Assembly: GCA_021613335.1 (NCBI GenBank)
Contig: JAJTWR010000260.1
Span: 690,001 to 754,000, forward strand
Origin: Whitmania pigra
Lineage: Eukaryota > Annelida > Clitellata > Hirudinida > Haemopidae
Direction: 5' to 3'
DNA: 64,000 nt
The translations under genes were made by a program, and so were the position numbers. Positions 54,078 through 64,000 of this stretch are shown one piece after another (positions within the stretch are counted from its first letter, which is position 1; each line of letters opens with the position of its first letter). The notes under the pieces were generated by a model, which saw only the letters and a program-made list of their open reading frames with translations, had not been told where the DNA came from and did not search any database.

Positions 54078-54689
54078 ATGCTATTCATCGTTGATCCGAC
54101 ACCGGTTCACTTGAGGGATAAAGAACCCCCGCTGTATCAAATTCCTCACATGTGGTAGGTAAGACATTTTCAATGTCGCATTAACCAATTTTACGAATGA
54201 TTGTTTTTTTTTTACAGGCAGCCCAATCTGAATATCATCAATCCTAATACTGTGAGTCATGCGGACCTAAAAAAGGTGAGAGCATTAAAATGAAGCTTAG
54301 GCAAGTTAAACTTTAATAATCTTTATGTCACAAAGGGTGGTTTGTGCAAATGGGGCTTCGATTATCCCTCCATCCATGCCCAGTCGGTCAGAGCAACTGA
54401 GCCGGACTGGTACACCAGGAGAGTGAGAAATCTTATGGACTCCCAAAGGAATTATTTTCTCCGACCTTTGGAAGGGGTCTCGAAACCAAATCAAAGAAAT
54501 TTTGGAGAGAACTGGTGCGAAAGACGTCCCATCAGTCCCACGATGCTCCGGGGAGCTGGAAACCATTTCGTCCCACATCGCTATGAACAACTGGAGGATT
54601 TCAGGCGCTATCATCCTGAACATTATGAACTTCCTTTGAGAGCCACTCGGCTTCCTCCGCTGAATAGGGTTGACAAGAACGGCATTTGA
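54078..54689 (+). CDS. uncharacterised small Arg/Tyr/Pro-rich protein
   Basis: Three exons: 54078-54154, 54218-54275, 54336-54689; 162 residues, phases consistent. No signal peptide, membrane span or Cys pattern. The third exon is rich in Arg, Tyr, Pro and Trp (EPDWYTRRVRNLMDSQRNYF, ERRPISPTMLRGAGNHFVPH, RYHPEHYELPLRATRLPPLN). The composition and PP-rich turns resemble microtubule-inner or sperm-flagellar proteins, but this is an impression; I cannot name a family. The 3' part of exon 3 is duplicated at 58805-59100. Confidence 0.7.
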
Positions 54690-55626
54690 ATGAGAATGTA
54701 AACATGTGACGTTAATAATTTCAGAACTATCTTCTTGATAACTTTTTCATGGGCTTTCGTCAAGATAAGAAAAGTCTTGACCCAACACAGAATTCTGCAT
54801 CGTATAAAATTAGATTTTTAAGATGCACATAAGACATCGTGATATCAAAATATATTGAAGCCTTAATTTGAATTGCGAATTCGGATGAATCAAAACTATG
54901 GCATGACATACTCACCGCACGACTGAACACATATGCTTGTCATTCTACAGCTTTCTTTGCCACATACCCCAATTTTATCAATTCAGAACTTCTTAACCGC
55001 ACGCTGGATATGTGCATTTAGCTAAGTTGAATTGATAAAATTACTATCTTTTGAAGAGGAACTAACATGGAGAGGCTATGCTTACGATTGGTTGGTTGGA
55101 GTGATGGCTTTTTTACATCTGAGTTATTTTTTAAATTATCATCACATTTTCGCTTGCAAGTGGAGTGCACTCGTTTAAATTTAATAATTTGCCCGTTAAA
55201 TTTTTCAACCTTTTCTCTGAATGCAAAAAATTCTTAACATTTTGAATGTTGTTATCTTGCATCCGTAGACCGTCCTAATAACCTGATTAGGAAACTCTTG
55301 CTTTCATTACTTCATATAAAAAACAAGTTTATCTCAGAATTTAGAAATAACAAGCCCAATTATTAATGGGCTTTAATGTAGCACGTACCGAATATCGTGC
55401 AAATTATGAGCATGTCAGACTTCAGTTGGCCACCAGAATTTAAGTAATTACAGACATCGTGGACACCAAAATATAATTTTCTTTTGCAGCTGTTTGCATC
55501 CTCACAAAGTCACCCGGTTGAGTATTCTTATTCTATCTCGAGAGTTTTTTGGGTCTTCTATCCAGTGACCTAGTGAACTATTGACTGCTTGTCAGAAGGA
55601 CAGAGGCTATCTGAGGGCCTCCACCA

Positions 55627-55745
55627 ACCAGACTGCACAGGGGCCTGACTCAAATGGCGATAGTGTGAGCAATAGTCTATATGCGCAACTGCCATGTAAG
55701 CAACCGTCATATGAGCTATCGCCAGTTGTGCAACCGTCTGGTCAC
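55627..55745. mobile_element. 15-bp minisatellite foldback element, unit 1 copy
   Basis: ACCAGACTGCAC and CTCAAATGGCGATAG on the left mirror CTATCGCCAGTTGTGCAACC and GTCTGGT on the right, so the ~120 bp can fold back. It is built from GAGCAAYCGYCATGT-like 15-mers, the same family as 43976-45066. The matching copy in unit 2 is at 60067-60185. Confidence 0.6.
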
Positions 55746-56369
55746 AGTAAAAAGGTTACGAGCGCTTTACAGTTTCCGACGATAATTACATTAGAAAATT
55801 TTACAAGCTTCTTAAAAAGAACCACATTATAAAACTGACCCTGCAAAATTATGTACAAATGGTATTTCGGTTTAATACTTTTTAAATATTTGTTTTTATC
55901 ATGGATCATAGAATGCTAGTAGCTGGAATGTCAGCAGAAAGGAAAAACTTTCTTCTGGCTGGCAGCACATAAACTTTCTTTATAAAGTGATTGCATATAA
56001 AGTGATTAAATAAAAATGTTCATATTGATTCTACATTTTCACAAGATTCAAAATGCTATGGAGCAAAATACGTATATGGACAAATTGCAAAATTCACCAT
56101 CAGACAGGGGGTACTTGGTACTTGTACTTTTACGATTTTTTTTATTTTATACTTTGGAAGGATGACAAGTCCATTTCTAACATCATTTGATCAGTTAGAA
56201 ATAAATTTTGCACAAGAATGTAGCATCGGGAGTTTAAGACAATACCTTCTGAGTTACAAATTTAGACTTTTGTATAAAAATAGAAGCTCATTAATTAAGT
56301 AATAAGTAAAAGTTAAGGGCCATAATGTGCCGTTCCACGACATTGCTGCACGTACCAAACGAGAGATTT

Positions 56370-56962
56370 TATACGCGAGGGCACACCGTCATAACAGTCC
56401 GACAACAAGATAGCCCGACAAAACAGCCCCGTCAAAATAGCCCGGTGGCAAAATAGCTCAGGAAAAAATAGCCCCGGCGACAAAATAGCCCCGGACAAAA
56501 TAACCCCGTCAAAATAGCGTAACGTGACGATAAGCTGTCCGATAAGGTTATTCACTTTGTGTGTCTCGAATATGCTGTATGTCAATCGATAACATAGATT
56601 AAATTCCACTTCCAAATCAAATCCTTCATTGTACACATTCATTGTAAACGATCAAAGAAACCTTCGTGACTTAATGAGTGTCTGGAAAATTCTCTTTGTG
56701 CAGATTGCACATGTTGCTTGTCAATCGATAATTTATATTAAATACAAATTTGAAAAGTACATGTAAAGTGAGAAAGTAGCCGGAACCTTAATAATATTTG
56801 ATACTATAAATCTTCCACTTAATGAAATTCCCTGATACCAATTAAACTCAAAACGGTCATAAAAGCATTCAAACTACTAACTTCGAATTAAATTTGGAAC
56901 CAGTTGTCGGTTAATGTATTCAACTCACAAATTTTTTTTAAATACATACACCTATCCGCGAG
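56370..56962. mobile_element. unit-1-specific insertion with GACAAAATAGCCCCG array and target-site duplication
   Basis: Unit 2 runs straight through this position, whereas unit 1 carries about 580 extra bases flanked by TATACGCGAG (56370-56379) and TATCCGCGAG (56953-56962). Near the left end (56400-56512) are about eight degenerate 14-17-bp units of GACAAAATAGCCCCG. The remainder contains two diverged direct copies of a segment including TGTCAATCGATAA. No coding capacity; a non-autonomous element of unknown class. Confidence 0.6.
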
Positions 56963-57465
56963 TCCGAAACATAATAAATTTTGTGTTTAAAAAAAAAGAT
57001 TGACTTAATTGCTCGACATCGAATGACGTCCCTGGTATCCGAGCTATCCCTAGTCTCTACCATCGTTAATAAATCCAGAAAAACTTTGCAAAAGTTTATC
57101 TGTGATCGCTCAAAAATAACTAACTGAGTAAGTGTAATTTCGCTATTAAGAGTGTTGCATTCAACGTTATGGTCTCACTACCTTTTGCCCAATCATATGC
57201 AATTATGCAGATACTATGTCAATTTAAAAAATATTGTTATATGATTGCGGCTTCTTTCTTTCTGTGTAAATTGTCGAAAGAACGCATTCTTTTAATTAAT
57301 CAGACTCCCTTGTGTTATTTTGGTTTTTCTGACAAAATGTCAACTTCTTATTAAAATTTGAAAGTTATATCATATATAAGATCATTCGAACATCTGAATA
57401 AACATTTTAACATATTTATGCATAACATGTTAATAATATTAACCAATAAAATGTTTTATTTCCAG

Positions 57466-58683
57466 TTAATATCATGGCTTTTGGGTGAGTTATACAGATT
57501 AACTAAATTTTAATGATTCAAAGTCTTTCGATTATAGTAATACAGTACAGATTGAATAATATAAAATAAGGAGGAAGTAAATAAATATAATTAAAATTTT
57601 AGCATTTGTACCTGTGACAAACACCTCAGTAACAAACGCACCCATTGGTTCGACTACTGTCAAAATGCAATTTACAGAAACTCCACAAAGAATGAAATTC
57701 ATTTTTTCAATTTTGTACGAAACCATCAGGAGAGATATAAATCCACAATTTACAGAAGAAGTCAAATCTGGATTGGCTACAATTTTAATGGTTGCAAAAG
57801 ACCGGATATCGGGAGTTGAAATTACGCCAGGTCCAAAAGGCACGTATTAGCATTACGATTTTTTTCGTATAGATCGACGATCATTTTGTCTTTATATATA
57901 CTTGATTAATCAATACGTTAATTATGAAATATATGAGTTAATAAATCATTAAGATCAGTAAATGTTATTTTTCAAAGAAAGAGTAGTCGTGGATTTCAAG
58001 CTGTCGACAGGAGGAACCTTTTACTCGACTATTAAAATTGCACTCGATGGTTTCAACGCAGGAGATGTGTCAAAGCAAAAACTAATTGCTAGTGGCTACG
58101 AATTAACCCCCATATTTATGTACTGCAATTGGACCGGTTAGACAACATGTAATGTGAATAATAGCTAAGAGTTGCTCATTATTCAACTCTTACTTTTTAT
58201 AATTCATACTTTCATACCTATTATAATTAATTAATTAATTTTTTATGTGTCACTCATGTGTCAGCGCATACACTGCTAAAGTGCTGCATATTAAAATGCA
58301 TTTTTTAAAAATTTACAGATAGCCAATGTCCGAAAGATAACGACTGTATTGAAAAATGCGAAGAAAAACCAAATTTATATCCGCTCTTGGTGCTGCTCTT
58401 TATACCGGTCATAATCGTTGTTGTCATCGTTTTGCTCTGGTATTTCAAGTATAGGAAAGTTGGAGAAAAAGCCAGAATCAACTTGACGGAACTCGGCTAC
58501 GTGGAAAACAAGTCCAAATTCGGTGGAACTTTGGCCAATAGGAAGGGAACTATATCTGGCTTATCTTTGGCTGACAATGGCGTTCGAAATGAAGTATATA
58601 CGGTCATGGGACAAAAGTACGGATTCTCTGTAGATAATGCAGACTTCAATGATGATGAAAAAAGTTCTGTCTATGTTAGCTAA
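57466..58683 (+). CDS. SEA-like single-pass membrane protein, copy 1 (5' end unresolved)
   Basis: Exons 57466-57484, 57603-57843, 57982-58136 and 58319-58683 join in phases 1, 2, 1 and give about 259 residues; the start codon lies in an exon I cannot place. The first exon plus the next reads LISWLLAFVPVTNTS, like the end of a signal peptide. The ectodomain (TVKMQFTETPQRMKFIFSIL, then ISGVEITPGPKG and TVVVDFKLSTGG) has the helix-strand layout and VVVDFKL strand of a SEA-type domain. A short Cys cluster follows (SQCPKDNDCIEKCEEK), then one membrane span (PLLVLLFIPVIIVVVIVLLW) and a cytoplasmic tail with several Tyr (LTELGYVENKS, NEVYTVMGQKYGF, SSVYVS). A surface receptor or adhesion molecule is inferred. 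The ATG inside the first exon (MAFG) is out of frame. Confidence 0.75.
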
Positions 58684-58804
58684 GCATGCATTTGAGTATA
58701 AATATCTAATTTATTTGGCCATCGACATCTTTTCATTGTTTGCAATTAGAACTTAAAAACACTAGTCACATGTACGAAGCTGATGATTTCGCCTAATTAC
58801 AGGA

Positions 58805-59100
58805 CAACTGAGCCGGACTGGTACACCAGGAGATTGAGAAATCTTATGGACTCTCAAAGGAATTATTTTCTCCAACCTTTGGAAGGGGTCTCGAAACCAA
58901 ATCAAAGAAATTTTGGAGAGAACTGTTGCGAGAGACGTCCCATCAGTCCCACGATGCTCCGGGGAGCTGAAAGCCATTTCGTTCCACATCGCTATGAACA
59001 ACTGGAGGATTTCAGGCGCTATCATTCTGAACATTATGAACTTCTTTTGAGAGCCATTCGACTTCCTCCGCTAAATAGGGTTGACAAGAACGACATTTGA
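58805..59100 (+). pseudogene. truncated duplicate of exon 3 of the 54 kb gene
   Basis: About 296 bases matching 54394-54689, starting at the duplication junction and therefore lacking exons 1-2 and the first 58 bases of exon 3. The frame is still open to the same stop, with some amino-acid changes (W to C, L for P). It has no upstream start of its own; expression could only come by splicing from the SEA-like gene or by read-through. AG|G before it is a chance or cryptic acceptor. Confidence 0.8.
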
Positions 59101-60066
59101 ATGAGAATGTAAACATGACTCATGTGACGTTAATAATTTCAGAACTATCTTCTTGATAACTTCTTCATGGGCTTTCGTCAACCATAACAAAAGTCTTGAC
59201 CCAATACTGAATTCTGCATCGTATAAAATTGGAGTTTTTAAGTCATCGTGATATCAAAATATGTTGAAGCCTTAATTTGAATTGCGAATTCGGAGAAATC
59301 AAAACTCAATGGCATGACATACTCACCGCATGACTGAACACATATGCTTGTCATTCTATAGCTTTCGTTGTCACCTACCCACCTTCTCTATTCAGAACTT
59401 TTCTTAACCGCGCACTGGAAATGAGAGCATTTTAGTTAAGTTGAATTGATAAAATTATTATCTGTTGAAGAGGAATTAACATGGAGAGACTATGCTTACG
59501 ATTGGTTGGTTGAAGTGATGGCTTTATTACATCTGAGTTATTTTTTAAGTTATCATCACATTCTCGCCTGCCATTACATAATTTGCCCGTTAAATTTTTC
59601 AACCTTTTCTTTGAATGCAGAAAAATTCTTAAAATTTTGAATGTTGTTATCTCGAGCTTCATGTGTTTTTTGCATCCGTAGACTGTCCTAATAATCTGAT
59701 TAGGAAACTCTTACTTTCATAACTTTATATGAAAAACAAGTTTATCTCAGAATTTAGAAATAACAAGCAAATGTAATTAAAATGTAATTAATGTAAAATG
59801 TAATTATTAATGTAGCACGTACCGAATATCGTGCAAATTATGCGCATGTCAGACTTCAGTTGGCCACCAGAATTTAAGTAATTACAGACACTCCTCATGT
59901 GGACACCAAAATATAATTTTGTCTTGCAGCTGTTTGTATCCTCATATAGTCTCCCGGATGAGTATTCTTATTCTATCTTGAGAGTTTTTCGGGTCTTCTA
60001 TCCAGTGACCTAGTGAACTATTGACTGCTTGTCAGAATGACAGAGGCTATCTGAGGGCCTCCACCA

Positions 60067-60185
60067 ACCAGACTGCACAGGGGCCTGACTCAAATGGCGA
60101 TAGTGTGAGCAATAGTCTATACGCGACACTGCCATGTAAGCAACCGTCATATGAGCTATCGCCAGTTGTGCAACCGTCTGGTCAC
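60067..60185. mobile_element. 15-bp minisatellite foldback element, unit 2 copy
   Basis: Same structure as 55627-55745, inherited through the duplication and differing at only a few bases. Confidence 0.6.
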
Positions 60186-60436
60186 CGTAAAAAGGTTACG
60201 AGCGCTTTACAGTTTCCGACTATAATTACATTAGAAAATTTTACAAGCTTCTTCAAAAGAACCACATTATAATACTGTCCCTGCAAAAATATGTATAAAT
60301 GGTATGAAAACTCTTTCATCGATTAACGTACCAAAAACCTCATGAGTTTTCAGTGACCTACTACTTGCTTCAGAAATCTATGTTTTGGGAGTATTCATTG
60401 ATCCAAGATTCAAGTTATTTTGGATTGAAATAATCG

Positions 60437-60660
60437 ACTATGCGACGCTCTCTTTGGCCTACACATGTCTATCGCATCATCCCCAGTTGTCTACAGCGGT
60501 CACAATGGCTTGTTTAATATATGCAAAAGGGCCTTATAATTTCTTTGTAGCGGCAATCGCAAATAAGCACACGCGTTTTGGTCCGCAGTCCATAGTGCTT
60601 TGCTAGACAGGGGTCGGCCCTGTTTCCGATAACCCCCAGTAGAATCTGGGGTGGGAAACG
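60437..60660 (-). mobile_element. LINE 3' UTR fragment
   Basis: Shares GGGCCTTATAATTTCTTTGT, CTACAGCGGTCA and GACTATGCG with the 3' UTR of the LINE at 29975-30940, in the same order. It is absent from unit 1, so it was inserted after the duplication or lost from unit 1. Confidence 0.65.
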
Positions 60661-61009
60661 AAGTCGTAAGCTTTTTGAAAGTCGAAGTAAATAATATCTA
60701 CACATTCGAAGAATTTGAATATAAAAGGAAAGCCAACGAAATGGTCATTTTCAGATCTTTTGAACAAAATTATTTTAATCTGGATGGAAGTCTATATTAT
60801 CAATGCTACTTGCACAACTTAAATGAGGGTTGTTAATTGAATTTTAGCAGACATCAAAACGGAAGCTTGCTTGTGGTGATAGTTGGAATTTTATAAATAC
60901 GTATGACGTCTTTAACCTATCTAAAAGGAGTTTAATATTTTTCAAACTATGGTGAATCATTGCAGAGGTTTTTGTCTCCATTTGCTAAGAATAGATGTGA
61001 CGCAAGCAT

Positions 61010-61260
61010 AACTTTATGCTTTGGAAGGATGACACGTCGGTAAATATCTTTAAGCTCTTCGGAAAAATTTTACAGCTATCGAGTTTATGATCTGATCGCA
61101 AGTACACCCACTGCTCAATCTAATTGAATATGTTTGGGGAGTGGTTGGCAATGAAATATCTAATGATGGAAAAGCTTATTTCGCAAAACAAAAGCTGGCG
61201 GAGGCGTGGAATGATCTGGAAAAAGTAGTTTGAGACAACTAAATCAAATAATTATAACAA
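61010..61260 (+). mobile_element. decayed Tc1/mariner-like transposase C-terminus
   Basis: A frame near 61017-61080 reads LWKDDTSVNIFKLFGK, and one at 61114-61233 reads LNLIEYVWGVVGNEIS then LAEAWNDLEK. The latter resembles the third catalytic block and W..I tail of Tc1/mariner transposases (PDLNPIENLWG type), with the Asp replaced. Stops interrupt it, and unit 1 retains only the first few bases. A relic. Confidence 0.5.
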
Positions 61261-62142
61261 ATGCGCATAAATACTTAAAATAGTACAGGACATGTCACTT
61301 GTCACTAAAGGTAATGTTTTGGAAAAATATACAAATTAATAGTATGATAAATTAGCCATTAATTGAATTTTTCCAAAGTGCTTGTAACTTTTTTCCATGG
61401 CCTAAAAAGGACGTTCTGATAAATTTCTAACCATCTTTTGATAAGTTAAAAAGAAATTTTGCACAAGGATGTAGCATCGGGAGTTTAAGGCAATAAAATA
61501 CATTTTGAGTTACAAATTTAGACTTTTGTAAAAAAAAAATACAAGTTCATTAATTAAGTAATAAGTATAAGTTAAAGGCCATAATGTGTCGTTCTACAAC
61601 ATTGCTACACGTACCAAACGAGAGATTTTATCTGCGAGTCCGACACAGAATAAATTTGGTGTTATGAATAAAATGATTGACTTAATTGATCGACATTGAT
61701 TGACGTCCCTGATGTTCGAGCGATCCTTAGTCTTTACCATCGCTATTAAATCCAGAAAAACTTTGCAAAAGTTTATCTGTGATCGCTCAAAAATAACTAA
61801 CTGAGTAAGTGTAATTTCGCTATTAAGAGTGTTTTATTCAACGTTATGGTCTTACTACCTTTTGCCCAATCATATGCAAGTATGCAAATACTATGTCAAT
61901 TTAAAAACTATTGTTATATGACTGCGGCTTCTTTCTTTCTGTGTAAATTATCGAAAGAACGCTTTCTTTTAATAAATCAGACTCCCTTGTGTTATTTTGG
62001 TATTTCTGTCAAAATGTCAACTTCTTATTAAAATTTGAATGTTATATGATATATAAGATCATTCGAACATCTGAATAAGCATTTTAACATTTTTATGCAT
62101 AACATGTGAATAATATTAACCAATAAAATATTTTATTTCCAG

Positions 62143-63365
62143 TTAATATTATGGCTTTTGGGTGAGTTATACAGATTAAGAAAATTTTAATGATTCAAAG
62201 TCTTTAGATTATAGTAAATGCTTGAATAATATAAAATAAGGAGGAATTAAATAAATATGATTAAAATTTTAGCATTTGTACCTGTGACAAACACCTCAGT
62301 AACAAACGCACCCATTGGTTCGACTACTGTCAAAATGCAATTTACAGAAACTCCACAAAGAATGAAATTCATTTTTTCAATTTTGTACGAAACCATCAGG
62401 AGAGATATAAATCCACAATTTACAGAAGAAGTCAAATCTGGATTGGCTACAATTTTAATGGTTGCAAAAGACCGGATATCGGGAGTTGAAATTACGCCAG
62501 GTCCAAAAGGCACGTATTAGCATTACGATTTTTTTCGTATAGATCGACGATCATTTTGTCTTTATATATACTTGATTAATCAATACGTTAATTATGAAAT
62601 ATATGAGTTAATGAATCATTAAGATCAGTAAATGTTTTATTGAATATTATTTTTCAAAGAAAGAGTAGTCGTGGATTTCAAGCTGTCGACAGGAGGAACC
62701 TTTTACTCGACTATTAAAATTGCACTCGATGGTTTCAACGCAGGAGATGTGTCAAAGCAAAAACTAATTGCTAGTGGCTACGAATTAACCCCCATATTTA
62801 TGTACTGCAATTGGACCGGTTAGACAACATGTAATGTGAATAATAGCTAAGAGTTGCTCATTATTCAACTCTTACTTTTTATAATTCATACTTTCATACC
62901 TATTATAATTAATTAATTAATTTTTTATGTGTCACTCATGTGTCAGCGCATACACTGCTAAAGTGCTGCATATTAAAATGCATTTTTTAAAAATTTACAG
63001 ATAGCCAATGTCCGAAAGATAACGACTGTATTGAAAAATGCGAAGAAAAACCAAATTTATATCCGCTCTTGGTGCTGCTCTTTATACCGGTCATAATCGT
63101 TGTTGTCATCGTTTTGCTCTGGTATTTCAAGTATAGGAAAGTTGGAGAAAAAGCCAGAATCAACTTGACGGAACTCGGCTACGTGGAAAACAAGTCCAAA
63201 TTCGGTGGAACTTTGGCCAATAGGAAGGGAACTATATCTGGCTTATCTTTGGCTGACAATGGCGTTCGAAATGAAGTATATACGGTCATGGGACAAAAGT
63301 ACGGATTCTCTGTAGATAATGCAGACTTCAATGATGATGAAAAAGATTCTGTCTATGCTAGCTAA
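62143..63365 (+). CDS. SEA-like single-pass membrane protein, copy 2 (5' end unresolved)
   Basis: Exons 62143-62161, 62273-62513, 62664-62818 and 63001-63365 repeat the structure of copy 1. The protein differs by only a few residues: LILWLL for LISWLL in the first exon, and DSVYAS for SSVYVS at the very end. The middle exons are identical in my reading. One difference may matter: an ATG at 62257 runs in frame into the second exon (MIKILAFVPV), so an unspliced start is possible here, whereas copy 1 has ATA at that place. The two genes are in head-to-tail tandem with the same orientation. Confidence 0.75.
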
Positions 63366-63481
63366 GCATACATTTGAGTATAAATATCTAATTTATTTGG
63401 CCATCGACATCTTTTCATTGTTTGCAATTAAAATTTAAATTCTGTAGTCACATTTGCGAAGCTGATGATTTCGCCTAATTA

Positions 63482-63520
63482 CAGTGGAACCCACTTATCT
63501 CGACCTCGGTTAACTCGGCA
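63482..63520 (+). mobile_element. pogo/Tigger-like terminal inverted repeat, left end
   Basis: CAGTGGAACCC, then CTTATCTCGACCTCGGTTAA and CTCGGCAACCC, is the typical start of pogo/Tigger elements, and it is preceded by the TA expected as target site. I cannot find the opposite end in the window. Confidence 0.6.
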
Positions 63521-63861
63521 ACCCAAAGGTGTCGTTGATGCAGTGTTTAAATGGTTCACAAATTCGCGATCAACAAAACTTCCCGTCAATAGGGTTTTTT
63601 TTTTCTGAGCGGTCTCCGTGTTTGCAATGTAGAAAAAAATAATTATAAAGTTTGTATCAAGAATCGGCGGTGGTTCTTATTTCGAATTGGTAAATTTCTG
63701 CTGTTAGTTGGTTCACACATGCCTTTGTTAGCAAACATGTAAGTACGTATTGCTGTTGCCAATATCAAATATCAATTGTTGTTGTGTAAAAAAATAATAA
63801 AACACGTGCATGTGCACCCTCACTTATCAACGCGCATTGTGTATATAAAGAAATTGCAAGC

Positions 63862-63951
63862 ACATGTTAATATTAAGTCCAAATCATCTCAGTTATGCAA
63901 CGGACTATAATCAAATAAATAAATAAATAAATAACATGTTAATATTCAGTC
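63862..63951 (+). mobile_element. ultra-short retrotransposon tail with 18-bp target-site duplication
   Basis: ACATGTTAATATTAAGTC at 63862-63879 recurs with one change at 63934-63951. The 54 bases between end in CGGACTATAATC and an AAATAAAT tail, the same family as 31525-31583 but in the opposite orientation. Confidence 0.65.
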
Positions 63952-64000
63952 GCCATACAAGTGCGGCTGATTCAGCCATTGATAACTTTTGCAATAACAA

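Larger units (their letters stand above)
54690..57465. other. non-coding spacer of unit 1
   Basis: Contains the minisatellite element at 55627-55745, a stretch found only in this unit (about 55866-56140) and the insertion at 56370-56962. Upstream exons and the promoter of SEA-like copy 1 should lie within it but are not placed. Confidence 0.55.
54394..58804. repeat. tandem segmental duplication, unit 1
   Basis: Begins inside exon 3 of the 54 kb gene (CAACTGAGCCGGACTGG) and ends at AATTACAG at 58802. It aligns end to end with unit 2 apart from unit-specific insertions or losses. It contains the tail of the 54 kb gene, a 15-bp minisatellite element, an inserted element and SEA-like gene copy 1. 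Confidence 0.95.
59101..62142. other. non-coding spacer of unit 2
   Basis: Contains the minisatellite element (60067-60185), a LINE 3' UTR fragment (60437-60660) and a Tc1/mariner relic (about 61010-61260). No intact gene; the missing first exon of SEA-like copy 2 should be in or before this spacer. Confidence 0.55.
58805..63484. repeat. tandem segmental duplication, unit 2
   Basis: Second copy of the unit, longer than unit 1 because it carries extra sequence at about 60306-61010 and 61040-61416, and shorter where it lacks the 56370-56962 insertion. It ends in AATTACAG, which continues into a pogo/Tigger-like terminus. Confidence 0.95.
63366..64000. other. 3' flank of the duplication with two transposon marks
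   Basis: Holds the 3' UTR of SEA-like copy 2, a pogo/Tigger-like terminus from 63482 and the tail insertion at 63862-63951. No gene is seen to the window end. Confidence 0.6.

Noticed and set aside
57169..57354. 61-residue frame upstream of SEA-like copy 1 (and 61846-62031 in unit 2) as its signal-peptide exon
   Set aside because: The only good donor (gtaaat) leaves phase 1, which does not match the phase-0 entry needed by the exon at 57466; kept as unresolved.
57474..57484. ATG (MAFG) as the start of SEA-like copy 1
   Set aside because: Its frame leads to a stop within the next exon; the conserved frame enters this exon from upstream.

Overview
The window is metazoan nuclear DNA. It contains spliced genes with GT-AG introns, animal-specific families (HCN channel, BET bromodomain protein, RNF185, NAA60, CAP protein), AT-rich intergenic sequence and very many microsatellites. 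Mostly short introns, high gene density and the repeat style suggest a lophotrochozoan; a leech or other annelid is my best guess, by impression only. Every exon junction below was phased by hand from the sequence, and the summed coding lengths are multiples of three.

Layout. 94-5896 (+): the pore, C-linker and cyclic-nucleotide-binding half of an HCN channel, whose 5' part lies outside the window. 6616-6913 (+): a possible broken small secreted Cys-rich gene. 7046-20788 (-): a four-exon SAND/AT-hook nuclear protein ending in a CtBP-type motif, with one ~10.9 kb intron packed with tandem repeats. 27008-28506 (-): a small type I membrane protein with PAN/apple-like ectodomains. 29.9-31.8 kb: a non-LTR retrotransposon 3' end, a tRNA-derived SINE and an ultra-short retro-tail insertion. 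34132-38351 (+): a complete 12-exon BET gene. 40769-43685 (+): an eight-exon CAP-domain protein. 43.9-45.1 kb: an element carrying 15-bp minisatellite arrays in both orientations. 45666-46062 (+): a possible PHD-like mini-gene. 47772-49252 (+): RNF185. 50111-51952 (-): NAA60, convergent with RNF185.

54078-63484 is the most unusual part. A small uncharacterised Arg/Pro/Tyr-rich gene is followed by a SEA-like single-pass membrane protein gene. A ~4.4-4.7 kb unit, beginning inside the last exon of the first gene, is tandemly duplicated. It gives two nearly identical SEA-like genes and a truncated copy of the first gene. The SEA-like exons and their introns are almost identical between copies while flanking sequence differs by roughly 8-10%, which points to gene conversion. 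The duplication junction lies at a pogo/Tigger-like terminus, and each copy carries its own later insertions and losses.

I see no operon, CRISPR array, tRNA or rRNA gene. The genes belong to unrelated pathways (pacemaker current, chromatin reading, ER-associated degradation, Golgi N-terminal acetylation, secreted and surface proteins).
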